Assembly: GCF_014698115.1 (NCBI RefSeq)
Contig: NZ_JACJSJ010000049.1
Span: forward strand, 1-58,780
Direction of reading: 5' to 3'
Length of the DNA stretch: 58,780 nt
Origin: Nostoc sp. FACHB-973
GTDB lineage: Bacteria > Cyanobacteriota > Cyanobacteriia > Cyanobacteriales > Nostocaceae
Under the pieces are notes generated by a model that had not been told where the DNA came from, did no database searches, and was given only the letters and a program-made list of their open reading frames with translations. The position numbers were made by a program, and so were the translations under genes. Each line of letters starts with the position of its first letter. Position 1 is the first letter of the stretch. This document shows positions 18,511 through 28,192 of the stretch, piece by piece.

Positions 18511-20163
18511 CAGTGTTGATTCAGGTGTTGGCTGTGGTTCTGGCGACGGCGTAACTATTTCTGGCGCTGGAGACTCAATGATTTCTGGCAGAGTGGGTGG
18601 CGAACTCGGAGATGGGGCAACTATTATTTTTGGGGTGGGTGTCTCAACAGTTCGACGCTTGAAAAATTCACCAAATCTCCGTTTTGCTCGCTCAGGCGCA
18701 ACTTTTTCGGGTAATGGTGTTGCTTGTGGAGTTGGGGTTACTGTTGGCTGTGGTTCTGGTGTTGCTTGTGGAGTTGGCGTTACTGTTGGCTGTGCTGCTG
18801 GAGACTCAATGATTTCTGGCAGAGTGGGTAGGGAACTAGGAGATGGTATGACTGTTGCTTCTGGGGTGGGCGTCTTACCAGCCTGACGGTTGAAAAATCC
18901 CCCAAATCTTGGTTTTACTGGTTCAGGCGTAACTTCTTCTGGTAATGGCGTTGATTCTGGAGTTGGGGTTACCGTTGGCTGTGGTTCTGGTGTAGGAGAC
19001 TCAATAATATTTGGTGGTGTTGGTGACAAACTAGGGGATGGTGCAGCCGTTGGAGGTTCTAATTTTGGTTGTTCTGGTTTTGTTGGCTGTGTTTTCGATG
19101 CTTCTGGAATTTCAATTTCCGGAATTGGCTGTTTTTCTATCTTCGGTTGTATTTCGGGTGTTTTTTCAATAGCAGGCGTAGGTGTGAATTTATAATTCGG
19201 GTCTACAATGCTACGTAACTCATTTGCTGTGAGTTCCCCTCTGGTAATTCTCGACAGAGTATCTTTACCCTTCGGCTGGTACTCAATCAGTCTAACTGTG
19301 GTATTAAAAGCATTTTTGAGAGGATTTCCCTGGTTATCGAGAAATTCTAGTTTTACCCAGTTTTTACCAGGCTTCCAACCTTTGAGGTAAATTGCTTGCC
19401 AGCGATCGAAAATAAAAGTTTCACCATTAATCGTGCAGCGAATCCGCCAATCGCTAAATTCGTCCTTGGCATTTTCCGACGCAACCAAGTGCAGGGGAGC
19501 ATTAGTCAGGTAAAAGTCAAGTAAAATTGGCTCTGCCCCGTAACTACTTTGAGGGCGACTGTAGGTGAGCAACGGTAGATTGGGAACTGGGTTATTATCG
19601 TCAGTTTTAGTGAAGATGTGAAATGTTGTCTGAGCATAGGCGCCTTCATTTTTAAAGCTTTCATGCCAAGGACGCGAAGCAAAGACGCGCAAGGTATGAG
19701 TACCTGGGGACAAGTCTGGCAAAACTAAAGGCTGATTCAGATCGTAAACAGGTATGTAGGGTTGGTTATCAAGAATTACGTGTAGATGTGGCCCTAGTTG
19801 TAATTGTGGGTCTTTAAATATTGGTAAATCCTTAACCTGAAAGCTGGCTGTGACTTTGTTATCTGAGAATACTTCATCAGCTTTTGGAGTAACAATTGTC
19901 ACTTGTGGTTGATAAACTTCCAAAATTGGACGCAGTTCTTGGATAACAGCAGGAGGGGCAACTTCCGAAAATTCCTTAGAAACTTGAGAAATTCGCACAC
20001 CCTTTTCTTGATTGCCAATAGATACTTCCTGGCTGGCAGCCTTATCGCCACAACTGGTTAAGCCACATACCAGTACCAATGTCATTACGAGCCTGAGAAT
20101 CGGAAAACTCCAAGGGAGGAGCTTCTCTAACACCATTTTCTGCCACGATTTCATGCCTTGCAC
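18487..20163 (-). CDS. predicted lipoprotein with a proline-rich repeat tail
   Basis: 558 residues. A basic start, a hydrophobic stretch and LTSC place a lipidated Cys at 38. Residues 60-330 form a globular region of unknown family, conserved-looking, with beta-rich segments such as HLHVILDNQPYIPVYDL and GTHTLRVFASRPWHE that resemble an immunoglobulin-like fold. From about 330 the chain is Pro/Thr/Glu-rich, with repeated blocks: RFGGFFNRQ and RRFGEFFKRR each lead into PTPE-type, PSPSSxPTLPEIIESP and TPTPQATP motifs. Such tails usually span the periplasm or peptidoglycan. Function unknown. The start may be ATG 20163 or 20154. The gene end overlaps glutaminase tail to tail. Confidence 0.8.
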   Translation of the reverse strand: MQGMKSWQKMVLEKLLPWSFPILRLVMTLVLVCGLTSCGDKAASQEVSIGNQEKGVRISQVSKEFSEVAPPAVIQELRPILEVYQPQVTIVTPKADEVFSDNKVTASFQVKDLPIFKDPQLQLGPHLHVILDNQPYIPVYDLNQPLVLPDLSPGTHTLRVFASRPWHESFKNEGAYAQTTFHIFTKTDDNNPVPNLPLLTYSRPQSSYGAEPILLDFYLTNAPLHLVASENAKDEFSDWRIRCTINGETFIFDRWQAIYLKGWKPGKNWVKLEFLDNQGNPLKNAFNTTVRLIEYQPKGKDTLSRITRGELTANELRSIVDPNYKFTPTPAIEKTPEIQPKIEKQPIPEIEIPEASKTQPTKPEQPKLEPPTAAPSPSLSPTPPNIIESPTPEPQPTVTPTPESTPLPEEVTPEPVKPRFGGFFNRQAGKTPTPEATVIPSPSSLPTLPEIIESPAAQPTVTPTPQATPEPQPTVTPTPQATPLPEKVAPERAKRRFGEFFKRRTVETPTPKIIVAPSPSSPPTLPEIIESPAPEIVTPSPEPQPTPESTLLPEDTQL

Positions 20164-20210
20164 CCTGCAATCCTTTTTGACATGTCCATAGGGAAATATA
20201 GCCCAAAACT

Positions 20211-20334
20211 GGGGACTGGGGATTGGGGACTGGGGACTGGGGACTGGGGATTGGGGATTGGGGACTGGAGACTGGGGATTGGGGACTGGGGACTGGGGAC
20301 TGGGGACTGGGGACTGGGGACTGGAGACTGGGCG
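20211..20334. repeat. STRR array, GGGGACT/GGGGATT
   Basis: About seventeen contiguous heptamers GGGGACT, GGGGATT and GGAGACT. The complementary array lies 110 bases further on. Confidence 0.92.
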
Positions 20335-20439
20335 TAGGAAGAGGACAACGGGACAAGGTGACTTGAGTGAGAGCTTGCAACAAGTCTTTCCTCTTGTCCC
20401 TAATTCTCAAGAGTCCCCTTGTTTCCCTCCTCATTTCCT

Positions 20440-20527
20440 CCAGCCCCCAGCCCTCAGTCCCCAATCCACAATCCCCAGCCCCCAGCCCTCAGTCCCCAGT
20501 CCCCAATCCCCAATCCCCAATCCCCAA
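20440..20527. repeat. STRR array, CCCCAGT/CCCCAAT
   Basis: About twelve C-rich heptamers, opposite in sense to the array before it, so RNA from either strand could fold into a large stem. It ends about 285 bases upstream of psaA. Confidence 0.9.
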
Positions 20528-20811
20528 CCATATATTTTACGAATTGTTATTCTTTGTAAATTAAATGAATAATCTATTGACTTTTGGACAATTACTTTGG
20601 AGGTTAAAAGGCAGAAAAGGCAGTTATTTCAGCGATTTTGAATTATTGTTAAAATATCTCCAACAATGTACAAGTGAAGACTCTATAATTCAACGAGAAA
20701 CAACTCTCCACATGGGTCTTCACTGTGGCTTCAGCAAATCACTGGAGTGTGCGGTAAAACATTACTATGTGGTAATCATGATTCCTCATTCCTTATCAGA
20801 GAGGAGGTCGA
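20528..20811 (+). promoter_or_regulatory. psaA upstream and leader region
   Basis: Expected to carry the psaAB promoter and leader. AGAGGAGG at 20798-20805 is a very strong ribosome site for psaA. I could not assign a -10 box or a high-light element with confidence. A 100-codon frame starting at 20565 runs into psaA and is treated as spurious. Confidence 0.45.
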
Positions 20812-23070
20812 ATGGCAATAAGTCCTCCGGAGCGAGAGGAAAAAAAGGCAAGAGTAATCGTCGATAACGACCCGGTTCCTACCTCATTCGAAAGATGGGC
20901 AAAGCCTGGACACTTTGACAGATCTTTAGCCAGAGGTCCAAAAACCACTACATGGATTTGGAACCTTCACGCACTCGCCCACGATTTTGATACACATACA
21001 AGCGATTTAGAAGACATCTCCCGCAAGATCTTCTCAGCGCACTTCGGCCACTTAGCCGTAGTGACAATCTGGCTGAGCGGGATGATTTTCCACGGCGCGA
21101 AGTTCTCTAACTACGAAGCTTGGCTAAGCGACCCGTTAAACGTTAAGCCAAGTGCCCAAGTCGTTTGGCCCATTGTGGGACAAGACATTTTAAACGGTGA
21201 TGTTGGCGGTGGTTTCCACGGTATTCAAATCACCTCTGGTTTGTTCCAAGTATGGCGCGGTTGGGGTATCACAAACTCCTTCCAGCTTTACGTCACTGCG
21301 ATCGGTGGCTTGGTATTAGCAGGCTTATTCCTATTTGCCGGCTGGTTCCACTACCACAAAAAAGCTCCCAAACTGGAATGGTTCCAGAATGTGGAGTCGA
21401 TGCTGAATCACCACTTACAAGTATTGTTAGGTTGTGGTTCCTTGGGATGGGCGGGTCACTTAATTCACGTGTCCGCACCGACTAACAAGCTTTTGGATGC
21501 AGGGGTTGCCATCAAAGATATACCCTTGCCCCACGAGTTCATCTTGAACAAAGACTTGTTGACGGAACTGTACCCAGGCTTCGCTGCTGGTATAACACCT
21601 TTCTTCACCTTGAACTGGGGTCAGTATGCTGACTTCCTCACCTTCAAGGGCGGTCTAAACCCAGTAACAGGCGGCTTGTGGTTGACAGATATTTCCCATC
21701 ACCATTTAGCGATCGCAGTCCTGTTCATCATTGCTGGTCACCAGTACCGTACCAACTGGGGTATTGGTCACAGCATCAAAGAGATCCTGGAAAACCATAA
21801 GGGTCCTTTCACTGGTGAAGGTCACAAAGGTCTCTACGAAAACCTGACCACATCTTGGCACGCTCAGTTGGCAACTAACCTTGCCTTCTTGGGTTCACTG
21901 ACCATCATCATCGCGCATCACATGTACGCGATGCCCCCCTATCCATACTTGGCAACTGACTACGCTACGCAGTTGTGCATATTCACTCACCATATTTGGA
22001 TCGGTGGCTTCTTGATTGTTGGTGGAGCGGCTCATGCTGCCATCTTCATGGTGCGGGATTACGATCCAGTTGTGAATCAAAACAACTTGCTCGATCGCGT
22101 GATTCGTCACCGGGATGCGATTATTTCTCACCTGAACTGGGTGTCTATTTTCCTTGGCTTCCACAGCTTTGGACTTTACATCCACAACGACACAATGCGT
22201 GCATTGGGTCGTCCCCAAGACATGTTCTCTGATACGGCAATTAAATTGCAGCCAGTATTTGCCCAGTGGGTACAAAATATCCACGCTTTGGCTCCTGGTT
22301 CAACTGCACCTAATGCCCTAGAACCAGTTAGCTATGTCTTTGGCGGCGGTATTTTGGCTGTTGGCGGCAAGGTGGCAGCTGCGCCCATCGCTTTGGGTAC
22401 AGCGGACTTCCTAATTCACCACATTCACGCCTTCACCATTCACGTCACCGTCCTAATTCTGCTCAAAGGTGTGCTGTTTGCCCGTAGCTCTCGTCTGATT
22501 CCAGACAAAGCAAACCTGGGCTTCCGCTTCCCTTGCGACGGTCCTGGTCGTGGCGGTACCTGCCAAGTATCTGGTTGGGATCACGTATTCCTGGGACTTT
22601 TCTGGATGTATAACTCCCTATCGATTGTAATTTTCCACTTCAGCTGGAAAATGCAATCAGATGTTTGGGGAACGGTAGATCCAGATGGTACTGTGACTCA
22701 CATCACTGGTGGTAACTTTGCCCAAAGCGCCATCACAATCAATGGTTGGTTGCGTGACTTCTTGTGGGCACAAGCTACACAAGTCATCAACTCCTACGGC
22801 AGTGCGCTATCTGCTTATGGACTCTTATTCTTAGGCGCTCACTTTGTTTGGGCATTCAGCTTGATGTTCCTGTTCAGTGGTCGCGGCTACTGGCAAGAAT
22901 TAATTGAGTCCATAGTTTGGGCGCATAATAAACTGAAGGTAGCACCAGCAATTCAGCCCCGCGCTCTGAGCATTATTCAGGGTCGCGCTGTAGGGGTAGC
23001 TCACTACCTTCTAGGAGGAATTGCTACTACTTGGGCATTCTTCCATGCACACATCCTTTCAGTAGGGTAG
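20812..23070 (+). CDS. psaA: photosystem I core protein PsaA (P700 apoprotein A1)
   Basis: 752 residues, the usual length. PsaA pairs with PsaB to hold the P700 chlorophyll pair, the A0 and A1 acceptors and the Fx cluster in the thylakoid membrane. Eleven hydrophobic helices are evident, rich in His ligands for antenna chlorophyll (for example FSAHFGHLAVVTIWLSGM and HHHLAIAVLFIIAGHQYRTN). FPCDGPGRGGTC (about 574-585) supplies two Cys ligands of Fx. The start MAISPPEREEKKARV is that of cyanobacterial PsaA and follows a strong ribosome site. psaB follows after 217 bases on the same strand, so the two should share a transcript. Confidence 0.99.
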   Translation: MAISPPEREEKKARVIVDNDPVPTSFERWAKPGHFDRSLARGPKTTTWIWNLHALAHDFDTHTSDLEDISRKIFSAHFGHLAVVTIWLSGMIFHGAKFSNYEAWLSDPLNVKPSAQVVWPIVGQDILNGDVGGGFHGIQITSGLFQVWRGWGITNSFQLYVTAIGGLVLAGLFLFAGWFHYHKKAPKLEWFQNVESMLNHHLQVLLGCGSLGWAGHLIHVSAPTNKLLDAGVAIKDIPLPHEFILNKDLLTELYPGFAAGITPFFTLNWGQYADFLTFKGGLNPVTGGLWLTDISHHHLAIAVLFIIAGHQYRTNWGIGHSIKEILENHKGPFTGEGHKGLYENLTTSWHAQLATNLAFLGSLTIIIAHHMYAMPPYPYLATDYATQLCIFTHHIWIGGFLIVGGAAHAAIFMVRDYDPVVNQNNLLDRVIRHRDAIISHLNWVSIFLGFHSFGLYIHNDTMRALGRPQDMFSDTAIKLQPVFAQWVQNIHALAPGSTAPNALEPVSYVFGGGILAVGGKVAAAPIALGTADFLIHHIHAFTIHVTVLILLKGVLFARSSRLIPDKANLGFRFPCDGPGRGGTCQVSGWDHVFLGLFWMYNSLSIVIFHFSWKMQSDVWGTVDPDGTVTHITGGNFAQSAITINGWLRDFLWAQATQVINSYGSALSAYGLLFLGAHFVWAFSLMFLFSGRGYWQELIESIVWAHNKLKVAPAIQPRALSIIQGRAVGVAHYLLGGIATTWAFFHAHILSVG

Positions 23071-23077
23071 CAATCAG

Positions 23078-23244
23078 GAAATTTTGGATTTGAGGTTTTA
23101 GATTTTGGTGAAGCAGCGCAGTCTTGGGGAGCCACTGCGGTCTTGGGGGTTTCCCCCATGAGTGACTGCTGAACCCGTTCGCGCAGCGTCTCCCCTTGGG
23201 AGAAGGGATTGAATCTAAAATCTAAAATCCAAAATCCAAAATTC
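23078..23244. repeat. MITE-like repeat element between psaA and psaB
   Basis: Imperfect inverted ends made of AATTTTGGATTT / TTTTAGATTTT-type heptamers (23078-23107 and 23211-23244) bracket a core of about 100 bases with its own palindromes (GGGGGTTTCCCCC near 23144-23156). Core word CTTGGGGAGCCACTG (23123-23137) recurs inverted at 40390-40404 inside the giant kinase gene, so the core belongs to a dispersed family. No transposase is encoded. Confidence 0.65.
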
Positions 23245-23287
23245 AACTGGTACTTGATGGCTAAAGGTCAGAGGAATTATTAAACCT

Positions 23288-25513
23288 ATGGCAACAAAAT
23301 TTCCAAAATTTAGCCAGGATCTCGCACAGGACCCGACTACTCGTCGGATATGGTATGCGATCGCAACAGGTAACGATTTTGAAACCCATGATGGCATCAC
23401 TGAGGAAAATCTTTACCAAAAGATTTTCGCCACTCACTTCGGTCACTTGGCAATCATCTTCCTGTGGGCATCCAGCCTCCTGTTCCATGTAGCCTGGCAA
23501 GGTAACTTTGAACAGTGGATTAAAGATCCCCTTCACATCCGTCCCATCGCCCACGCGATTTGGGACCCCCACTTCGGCAAACCAGCGATCGAAGCTTTCA
23601 CCCAAGCTGGCGCTAGCAATCCAGTAAACATTACCTACTCTGGTATCTACCACTGGTGGTATACCATCGGTATGCGGACAAATAGCGAACTGTACAACGG
23701 TTCAGTATTCCTGCTAATATTCGCAGCGGTATTATTGTTTGCTGGTTGGCTGCACTTGCAACCCAAGTACCGTCCTAGCTTGGCATGGTTTAAGAGCGCT
23801 GAACATCGCCTAAACCACCACCTAGCAGGTCTATTTGGTGTTAGCTCTTTGGCTTGGGCAGGTCACCTAATTCACGTTGCTGTTCCCGAAGCTCGCGGTC
23901 AGCACGTAGGTTGGGATAACTTCCTCAACACCCCACCCCACCCAGCAGGTTTAACACCCTTCTTTACAGGTAACTGGGCTGTTTACGCTCAAAATCCTGA
24001 CACTCCTGGACATGTGTTTGGCACATCCCAAGGTGCAGGAACTGCAATTCTGACTTTCTTGGGTGGCTTCCATCCCCAGACAGAAGCTTTGTGGCTGACT
24101 GACATCGCTCATCACCACTTGGCGATCGCAGTATTATTCATCGTTGCCGGTCACATGTACCGGACAAACTTTGGGATTGGTCACAGTCTCAAAGAAGCGT
24201 TGAATGCCAAGAGTTTCTTTGGTATTCCCGTTGAAGGTCCGTTCAACCTACCTCACCAAGGTATCTACGACACCTACAACAACTCCCTGCACTTCCAATT
24301 AGGTTGGCACTTAGCAGCGCTAGGTGTTGTAACCTCCTTGGTAGCACAGCACATGTACTCCATGCCTGCCTACGCATTTATTGCTAAGGATTATACAACT
24401 CAGGCAGCGCTGTACACGCATCACCAGTATATTGCTGGGTTCCTGATGCTTGGTGCTTTTGCTCACGGAGCAATCTTCTGGGTACGTGATTATGACCCAG
24501 AACAAAACAAAGGCAACGTTCTTGACCGCGTATTGAAGCATAAAGAAGCGATTATCTCCCACCTCAGCTGGGTATCCCTTTTCTTAGGCTTCCACACCCT
24601 GGGCTTGTACGTCCACAACGATGTAGTAGTTGCTTTCGGTACTCCTGAAAAGCAAATCCTCATCGAGCCAGTGTTTGCTCAGTTCGTCCAAGCTGCTAAC
24701 GGGAAAGTACTGTACGGTTTAGATACCTTACTAGCTAACCCAGATAGTATTGCTTACACAGCATGGCCCAACTACGCTAACGTTTGGTTACCAGGCTGGT
24801 TAAGTGCCATCAACGCTGGTACTAACTCCCTGTTCTTAACAATTGGCCCTGGCGACTTCTTGGTACACCATGCGATCGCCTTAGGTCTGCACACCACCAC
24901 CTTGATCTTGGTCAAAGGTGCTTTGGATGCCCGTGGTTCTAAGCTGATGCCCGATAAAAAGGACTTCGGCTATGCCTTCCCTTGTGATGGCCCCGGTCGT
25001 GGCGGTACTTGCGACATCTCCGCTTGGGATTCCTTCTACCTAGCTGCGTTCTGGATGCTCAATACCATTGGTTGGTTAACCTTCTACTGGCACTGGAAAC
25101 ATCTGGGTGTTTGGCAAGGTAACGTTGCTCAGTTCAATGAGAACTCTACATACCTCATGGGCTGGTTCCGCGATTACCTGTGGGCAAACTCAGCTCAGTT
25201 GATTAACGGCTACAACCCCTACGGCGTGAATAACCTGTCTGTCTGGGCTTGGATGTTCCTATTTGGACACCTAGTTTGGGCTACCGGCTTCATGTTCTTG
25301 ATCTCTTGGAGAGGTTACTGGCAAGAGTTGATTGAAACCCTTGTTTGGGCACACGAGCGCACTCCTCTAGCTAACCTAGTTCGCTGGAAAGACAAGCCCG
25401 TTGCTCTGTCCATCGTTCAAGCTCGCGTAGTTGGTCTAACCCACTTTGCAGTTGGTTATGTTGTGACTTACGCCGCATTCTTGATTGCTTCTACCGCTGG
25501 TAAGTTCGGTTAA
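23288..25513 (+). CDS. psaB: photosystem I core protein PsaB (P700 apoprotein A2)
   Basis: 741 residues, full length. The start MATKFPKFSQDLAQDPTTRR is typical. It has the same eleven-helix plan as PsaA, with FPCDGPGRGGTCDISAWD (about 564-581) giving the other two Cys ligands of Fx, and a C-terminus ending VVTYAAFLIASTAGKFG. It forms the PSI heterodimer with PsaA. The upstream spacer holds a repeat element, and a strong intrinsic terminator follows 22 bases after the stop, closing the psaAB unit. Confidence 0.99.
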   Translation: MATKFPKFSQDLAQDPTTRRIWYAIATGNDFETHDGITEENLYQKIFATHFGHLAIIFLWASSLLFHVAWQGNFEQWIKDPLHIRPIAHAIWDPHFGKPAIEAFTQAGASNPVNITYSGIYHWWYTIGMRTNSELYNGSVFLLIFAAVLLFAGWLHLQPKYRPSLAWFKSAEHRLNHHLAGLFGVSSLAWAGHLIHVAVPEARGQHVGWDNFLNTPPHPAGLTPFFTGNWAVYAQNPDTPGHVFGTSQGAGTAILTFLGGFHPQTEALWLTDIAHHHLAIAVLFIVAGHMYRTNFGIGHSLKEALNAKSFFGIPVEGPFNLPHQGIYDTYNNSLHFQLGWHLAALGVVTSLVAQHMYSMPAYAFIAKDYTTQAALYTHHQYIAGFLMLGAFAHGAIFWVRDYDPEQNKGNVLDRVLKHKEAIISHLSWVSLFLGFHTLGLYVHNDVVVAFGTPEKQILIEPVFAQFVQAANGKVLYGLDTLLANPDSIAYTAWPNYANVWLPGWLSAINAGTNSLFLTIGPGDFLVHHAIALGLHTTTLILVKGALDARGSKLMPDKKDFGYAFPCDGPGRGGTCDISAWDSFYLAAFWMLNTIGWLTFYWHWKHLGVWQGNVAQFNENSTYLMGWFRDYLWANSAQLINGYNPYGVNNLSVWAWMFLFGHLVWATGFMFLISWRGYWQELIETLVWAHERTPLANLVRWKDKPVALSIVQARVVGLTHFAVGYVVTYAAFLIASTAGKFG

Positions 25514-25535
25514 TTCGGCTCCTAGTTTTGTAGAT

Positions 25536-25581
25536 AAGTAATAAAAATCCCCTGCCGCAAGGTGGGGGATTTTTATTACTT
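25536..25581 (+). terminator. psaAB intrinsic terminator
   Basis: Perfect 17-base arms (AAGTAATAAAAATCCCC, 25536-25552, and its complement 25565-25581) around a 12-base loop, with the TTTTTATT of the second arm acting as U-tract. Confidence 0.9.
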
Positions 25582-25657
25582 ATTCAATGATTAGATACTA
25601 CATTTCGTCTCTTTTGTTACATTAAAGAAGAGAAAATATGAGCTTTGTATAAAAACT

Positions 25658-27499
25658 ATGACTATGCAGCCTGAAAGTACATCCTTGGGAGATTTGTTTT
25701 GTCGTCGAATTCCTTTTAAAGTACCAAAATATCAAAGAGCTTTTGATTGGGAGCAAGAAGAAATTGATGATTTTATTAAAGATTTACTAGTGCTATATAA
25801 TGCAAGAAAAGTTAATCCTAGTCAGCCAAGAAAACATTTTTTTGGTGGCTTAGTTAGCATCAAACAGCATATACCCAACAGTTATACAGGAAATCTTTAC
25901 GATTTAGTTGATGGTCAACAAAGGCTAGCAACTTTCACAATGACAATTGCATCCCTTGTTAAAGCATTCGAGTCACTTGCTAATGAAGCTGAAGTTGAAA
26001 AAGATACAGAAACCTCGCAAGCAGCTAAATCTTATGCGAGTACAACAAAAGATGAATACTTAGAATACAAAGAAGTAATAAATAGCCAATTACAACCACG
26101 TCTTCGTCTTACTCTCTCAAAAGCAGATTATGTCTTTTTTGAAGACTTGATAAATGGTCGTAGTCCTAAATCCTCACGAGATTCTCATAAAAAATTACAA
26201 AATGCATGGGATTCTATTAGGACAAAGCTTATTAATAAAATCCTCAATGATATTAGTAAATCTAGTGTCTCTGATAAACTTAATTCTCTTCTACAATTAC
26301 GAAAATCCGTTATAGAGGACTGTTATGTAATTTATATCGTTAGTGAGGATAGAAGTGAAGCTTACAGGTTATTTGCGGTACTAAATGATAGAGGGAGAGA
26401 GTTGAGTGATGGAAATAAGCTTCGCTCAGATACTCTTGAATTACTAGAAAAACACGAGAGAGAACAAATGCTTGCAGAAGATAACTGGGACACAATACTT
26501 AGTTATCCAGCCACAGATGTAGAGCAATTCTTTAGAAATTACTATGCATCTCATCAGGGTAAAGGTGCAGCTAAGAGAAATTTGGCAGATACATTTCGAG
26601 ATGATATATTTAAATTTCCATCTGGAGTGGTTTTAGAGATTGCTGACACTGAAGAAGCTAAAAAAGTATCTCATACTATTTCTGATATAAAAAATGAACA
26701 ACAAGTTTTTATAGAAATATCAGAACTACGGTGGCCTTATCGAGATGCTACTGCTTCAGATTGGCAACAGGAAAGACTACAACGTTTGATAAAAGTATTA
26801 AGGCATACACTTTGTATACCACTCTTACTTAGTGTTTATCACTGTCTTTCAGAAAAGGAATTTATAGAAATCATAGACATTTTAGAACGCTTTGCTTTTC
26901 GCTATATTACTATTGTAGGAGGACACGCTGAAAAAATATCTACCATATATTACGACCACGCAAAGTTGATTAGACAAACACCACAAGAATACAAAATTCC
27001 TACTTTAAGAAATGAATTAAAAGCGGTACAGGAAAAGTATGCTCCTGATGAAACTTTTGAATCTCTATTAATACAAAAGTTAAGTTACCAAGATAATTCT
27101 TCAAAAAAAATAATTATCAGACACTTTTTAACTACGTTAGAGGATCATTTTGAGTGGTACTCAAATGGTGCTAATGGCAAACCAAAACCAAATGAAATAA
27201 GTATTTTTGATTTAAGCAAAGTTACGATAGAGCATATATACCCGCACAATGCTAGTAGTACTTCACGAATGGAAGAGCTTGAACTGTTGAAGAACGACAT
27301 TGGAAATCTGTCTTTTTGGCCTGGACGTAATAATAATAGTGCGGGTAATAAGTCATTTACTGAAAAGAAAAGTCTTTATGAACAGTCAAATGTAACACTC
27401 AATAGAGAGCTAATAAAATTTCTGGATTGGGATAAGCTAAACTTCCAACAAAGGAGAAATAAATTACTAAAGATGGCAAAAAAGATTTTTACTGTTTAG
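25658..27499 (+). CDS. DUF262/DUF1524 protein, GmrSD-like type IV restriction nuclease
   Basis: 613 residues. N-terminal DUF262 (GmrS-type, ParB-like nucleotidase fold): YQRAFDW (25-31) and DGQQRLATF (85-93). A helical middle follows. The C-terminus is DUF1524 (GmrD-type, His-Me finger nuclease): IEHIYPHNAS (His near 525) and GNLSFWPGRNNNSAGNKSF. In GmrSD, nucleotide hydrolysis by one half drives cutting of glucosylated phage DNA by the other; single-chain forms like this are common defence proteins. Codon use is more AT-rich than in psaB next door, as expected for acquired DNA. ATG 25658 and 25664 are both possible starts. No dedicated partner gene is adjacent. Confidence 0.88.
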   Translation: MTMQPESTSLGDLFCRRIPFKVPKYQRAFDWEQEEIDDFIKDLLVLYNARKVNPSQPRKHFFGGLVSIKQHIPNSYTGNLYDLVDGQQRLATFTMTIASLVKAFESLANEAEVEKDTETSQAAKSYASTTKDEYLEYKEVINSQLQPRLRLTLSKADYVFFEDLINGRSPKSSRDSHKKLQNAWDSIRTKLINKILNDISKSSVSDKLNSLLQLRKSVIEDCYVIYIVSEDRSEAYRLFAVLNDRGRELSDGNKLRSDTLELLEKHEREQMLAEDNWDTILSYPATDVEQFFRNYYASHQGKGAAKRNLADTFRDDIFKFPSGVVLEIADTEEAKKVSHTISDIKNEQQVFIEISELRWPYRDATASDWQQERLQRLIKVLRHTLCIPLLLSVYHCLSEKEFIEIIDILERFAFRYITIVGGHAEKISTIYYDHAKLIRQTPQEYKIPTLRNELKAVQEKYAPDETFESLLIQKLSYQDNSSKKIIIRHFLTTLEDHFEWYSNGANGKPKPNEISIFDLSKVTIEHIYPHNASSTSRMEELELLKNDIGNLSFWPGRNNNSAGNKSFTEKKSLYEQSNVTLNRELIKFLDWDKLNFQQRRNKLLKMAKKIFTV

Positions 27500-27553
27500 A
27501 GATGAGTCAGCTAGCGTACAATAAGCTATTTAAATTTTTAGCAACTCAAAATC

Positions 27554-27784
27554 ATGACAAACTGGCAAGAACGCATTACTCAAAACCCAAATGTATGTCA
27601 CGGTAAACCGTGCATCGAAGGAACGCGCATCATGATATCTGTCATCCTTGATAACCTCGCCGAGGGACTGACATTTGAGGAAATTATTCAAGAGTATCCA
27701 CCACTGATTTTAGAAGATATCAGAGCAGCGATCGCTTATGCAGCACAATTAACCAGAGAAGAGGAATTGTTGCCACTGCGATGA
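27554..27784 (+). CDS. DUF433 antitoxin-type DNA-binding protein
   Basis: 76 residues of the DUF433 family: ITQNPNVCHGKPCIEGTRI (about 8-26) then LAEGLTFEEIIQEYPPL, a small helix-turn-helix fold. It overlaps the next gene by four bases (ATGA), so the two are translationally coupled. DUF433 genes typically sit before a PIN-like DUF5615 gene and are taken to be the antitoxin and autorepressor. Confidence 0.88.
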   Translation: MTNWQERITQNPNVCHGKPCIEGTRIMISVILDNLAEGLTFEEIIQEYPPLILEDIRAAIAYAAQLTREEELLPLR

Positions 27785-28149
27785 GTACAATGACAGTGAA
27801 ACTCGATGAAAACATGGCACAAACCCACGTCGAGTTTTTGCAGCAAGCTGGTTACAATGCTGACCGTGTTACTGATGAAGGATTATCTGGTGCTGATGAT
27901 CAAATTGTTTGGCAGCAAGTTTGTGCTGAAGAACGATTTTTCATCACTCTTGATTTAGATTTCTCTGATGTTCGCCGCTTTCCACCGGGCACTCATCCTG
28001 GTATTCTACTATTGCGTTCGCGTAACCGTAGCCGTCAGGCAGTACTAGAAATTTTGTCTCGTGTTGTACAAGAACAACCGTTAGAAACCCTCAAAGGTTG
28101 TCTTGTAGTGGCAGATGAAATACAAACGCGAATCAGGCGATCGCAGTGA
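27781..28149 (+). CDS. DUF5615 PIN-like toxin-type protein
   Basis: 122 residues. Acidic motifs of the PIN-like fold: VKLDENM (about 6-12) and FFITLDLDFSDVRRFP (about 55-70), with the family's GILLLRSRN after. These proteins are predicted ribonucleases paired with DUF433. The ATG overlaps the antitoxin stop. Toxicity in this subfamily is predicted rather than well shown. Confidence 0.87.
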   Translation: MSTMTVKLDENMAQTHVEFLQQAGYNADRVTDEGLSGADDQIVWQQVCAEERFFITLDLDFSDVRRFPPGTHPGILLLRSRNRSRQAVLEILSRVVQEQPLETLKGCLVVADEIQTRIRRSQ

Positions 28150-28192
28150 TACTATGTATGGAAAATTAGATTGTGATCGCAGGAGTTACAAG

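Noticed and set aside
20565..20867. 100-codon frame upstream of and overlapping psaA
   Set aside because: It covers the psaA leader and 56 bases of psaA, has no clear ribosome site and its second half is compositionally odd; the psaA start is beyond doubt.
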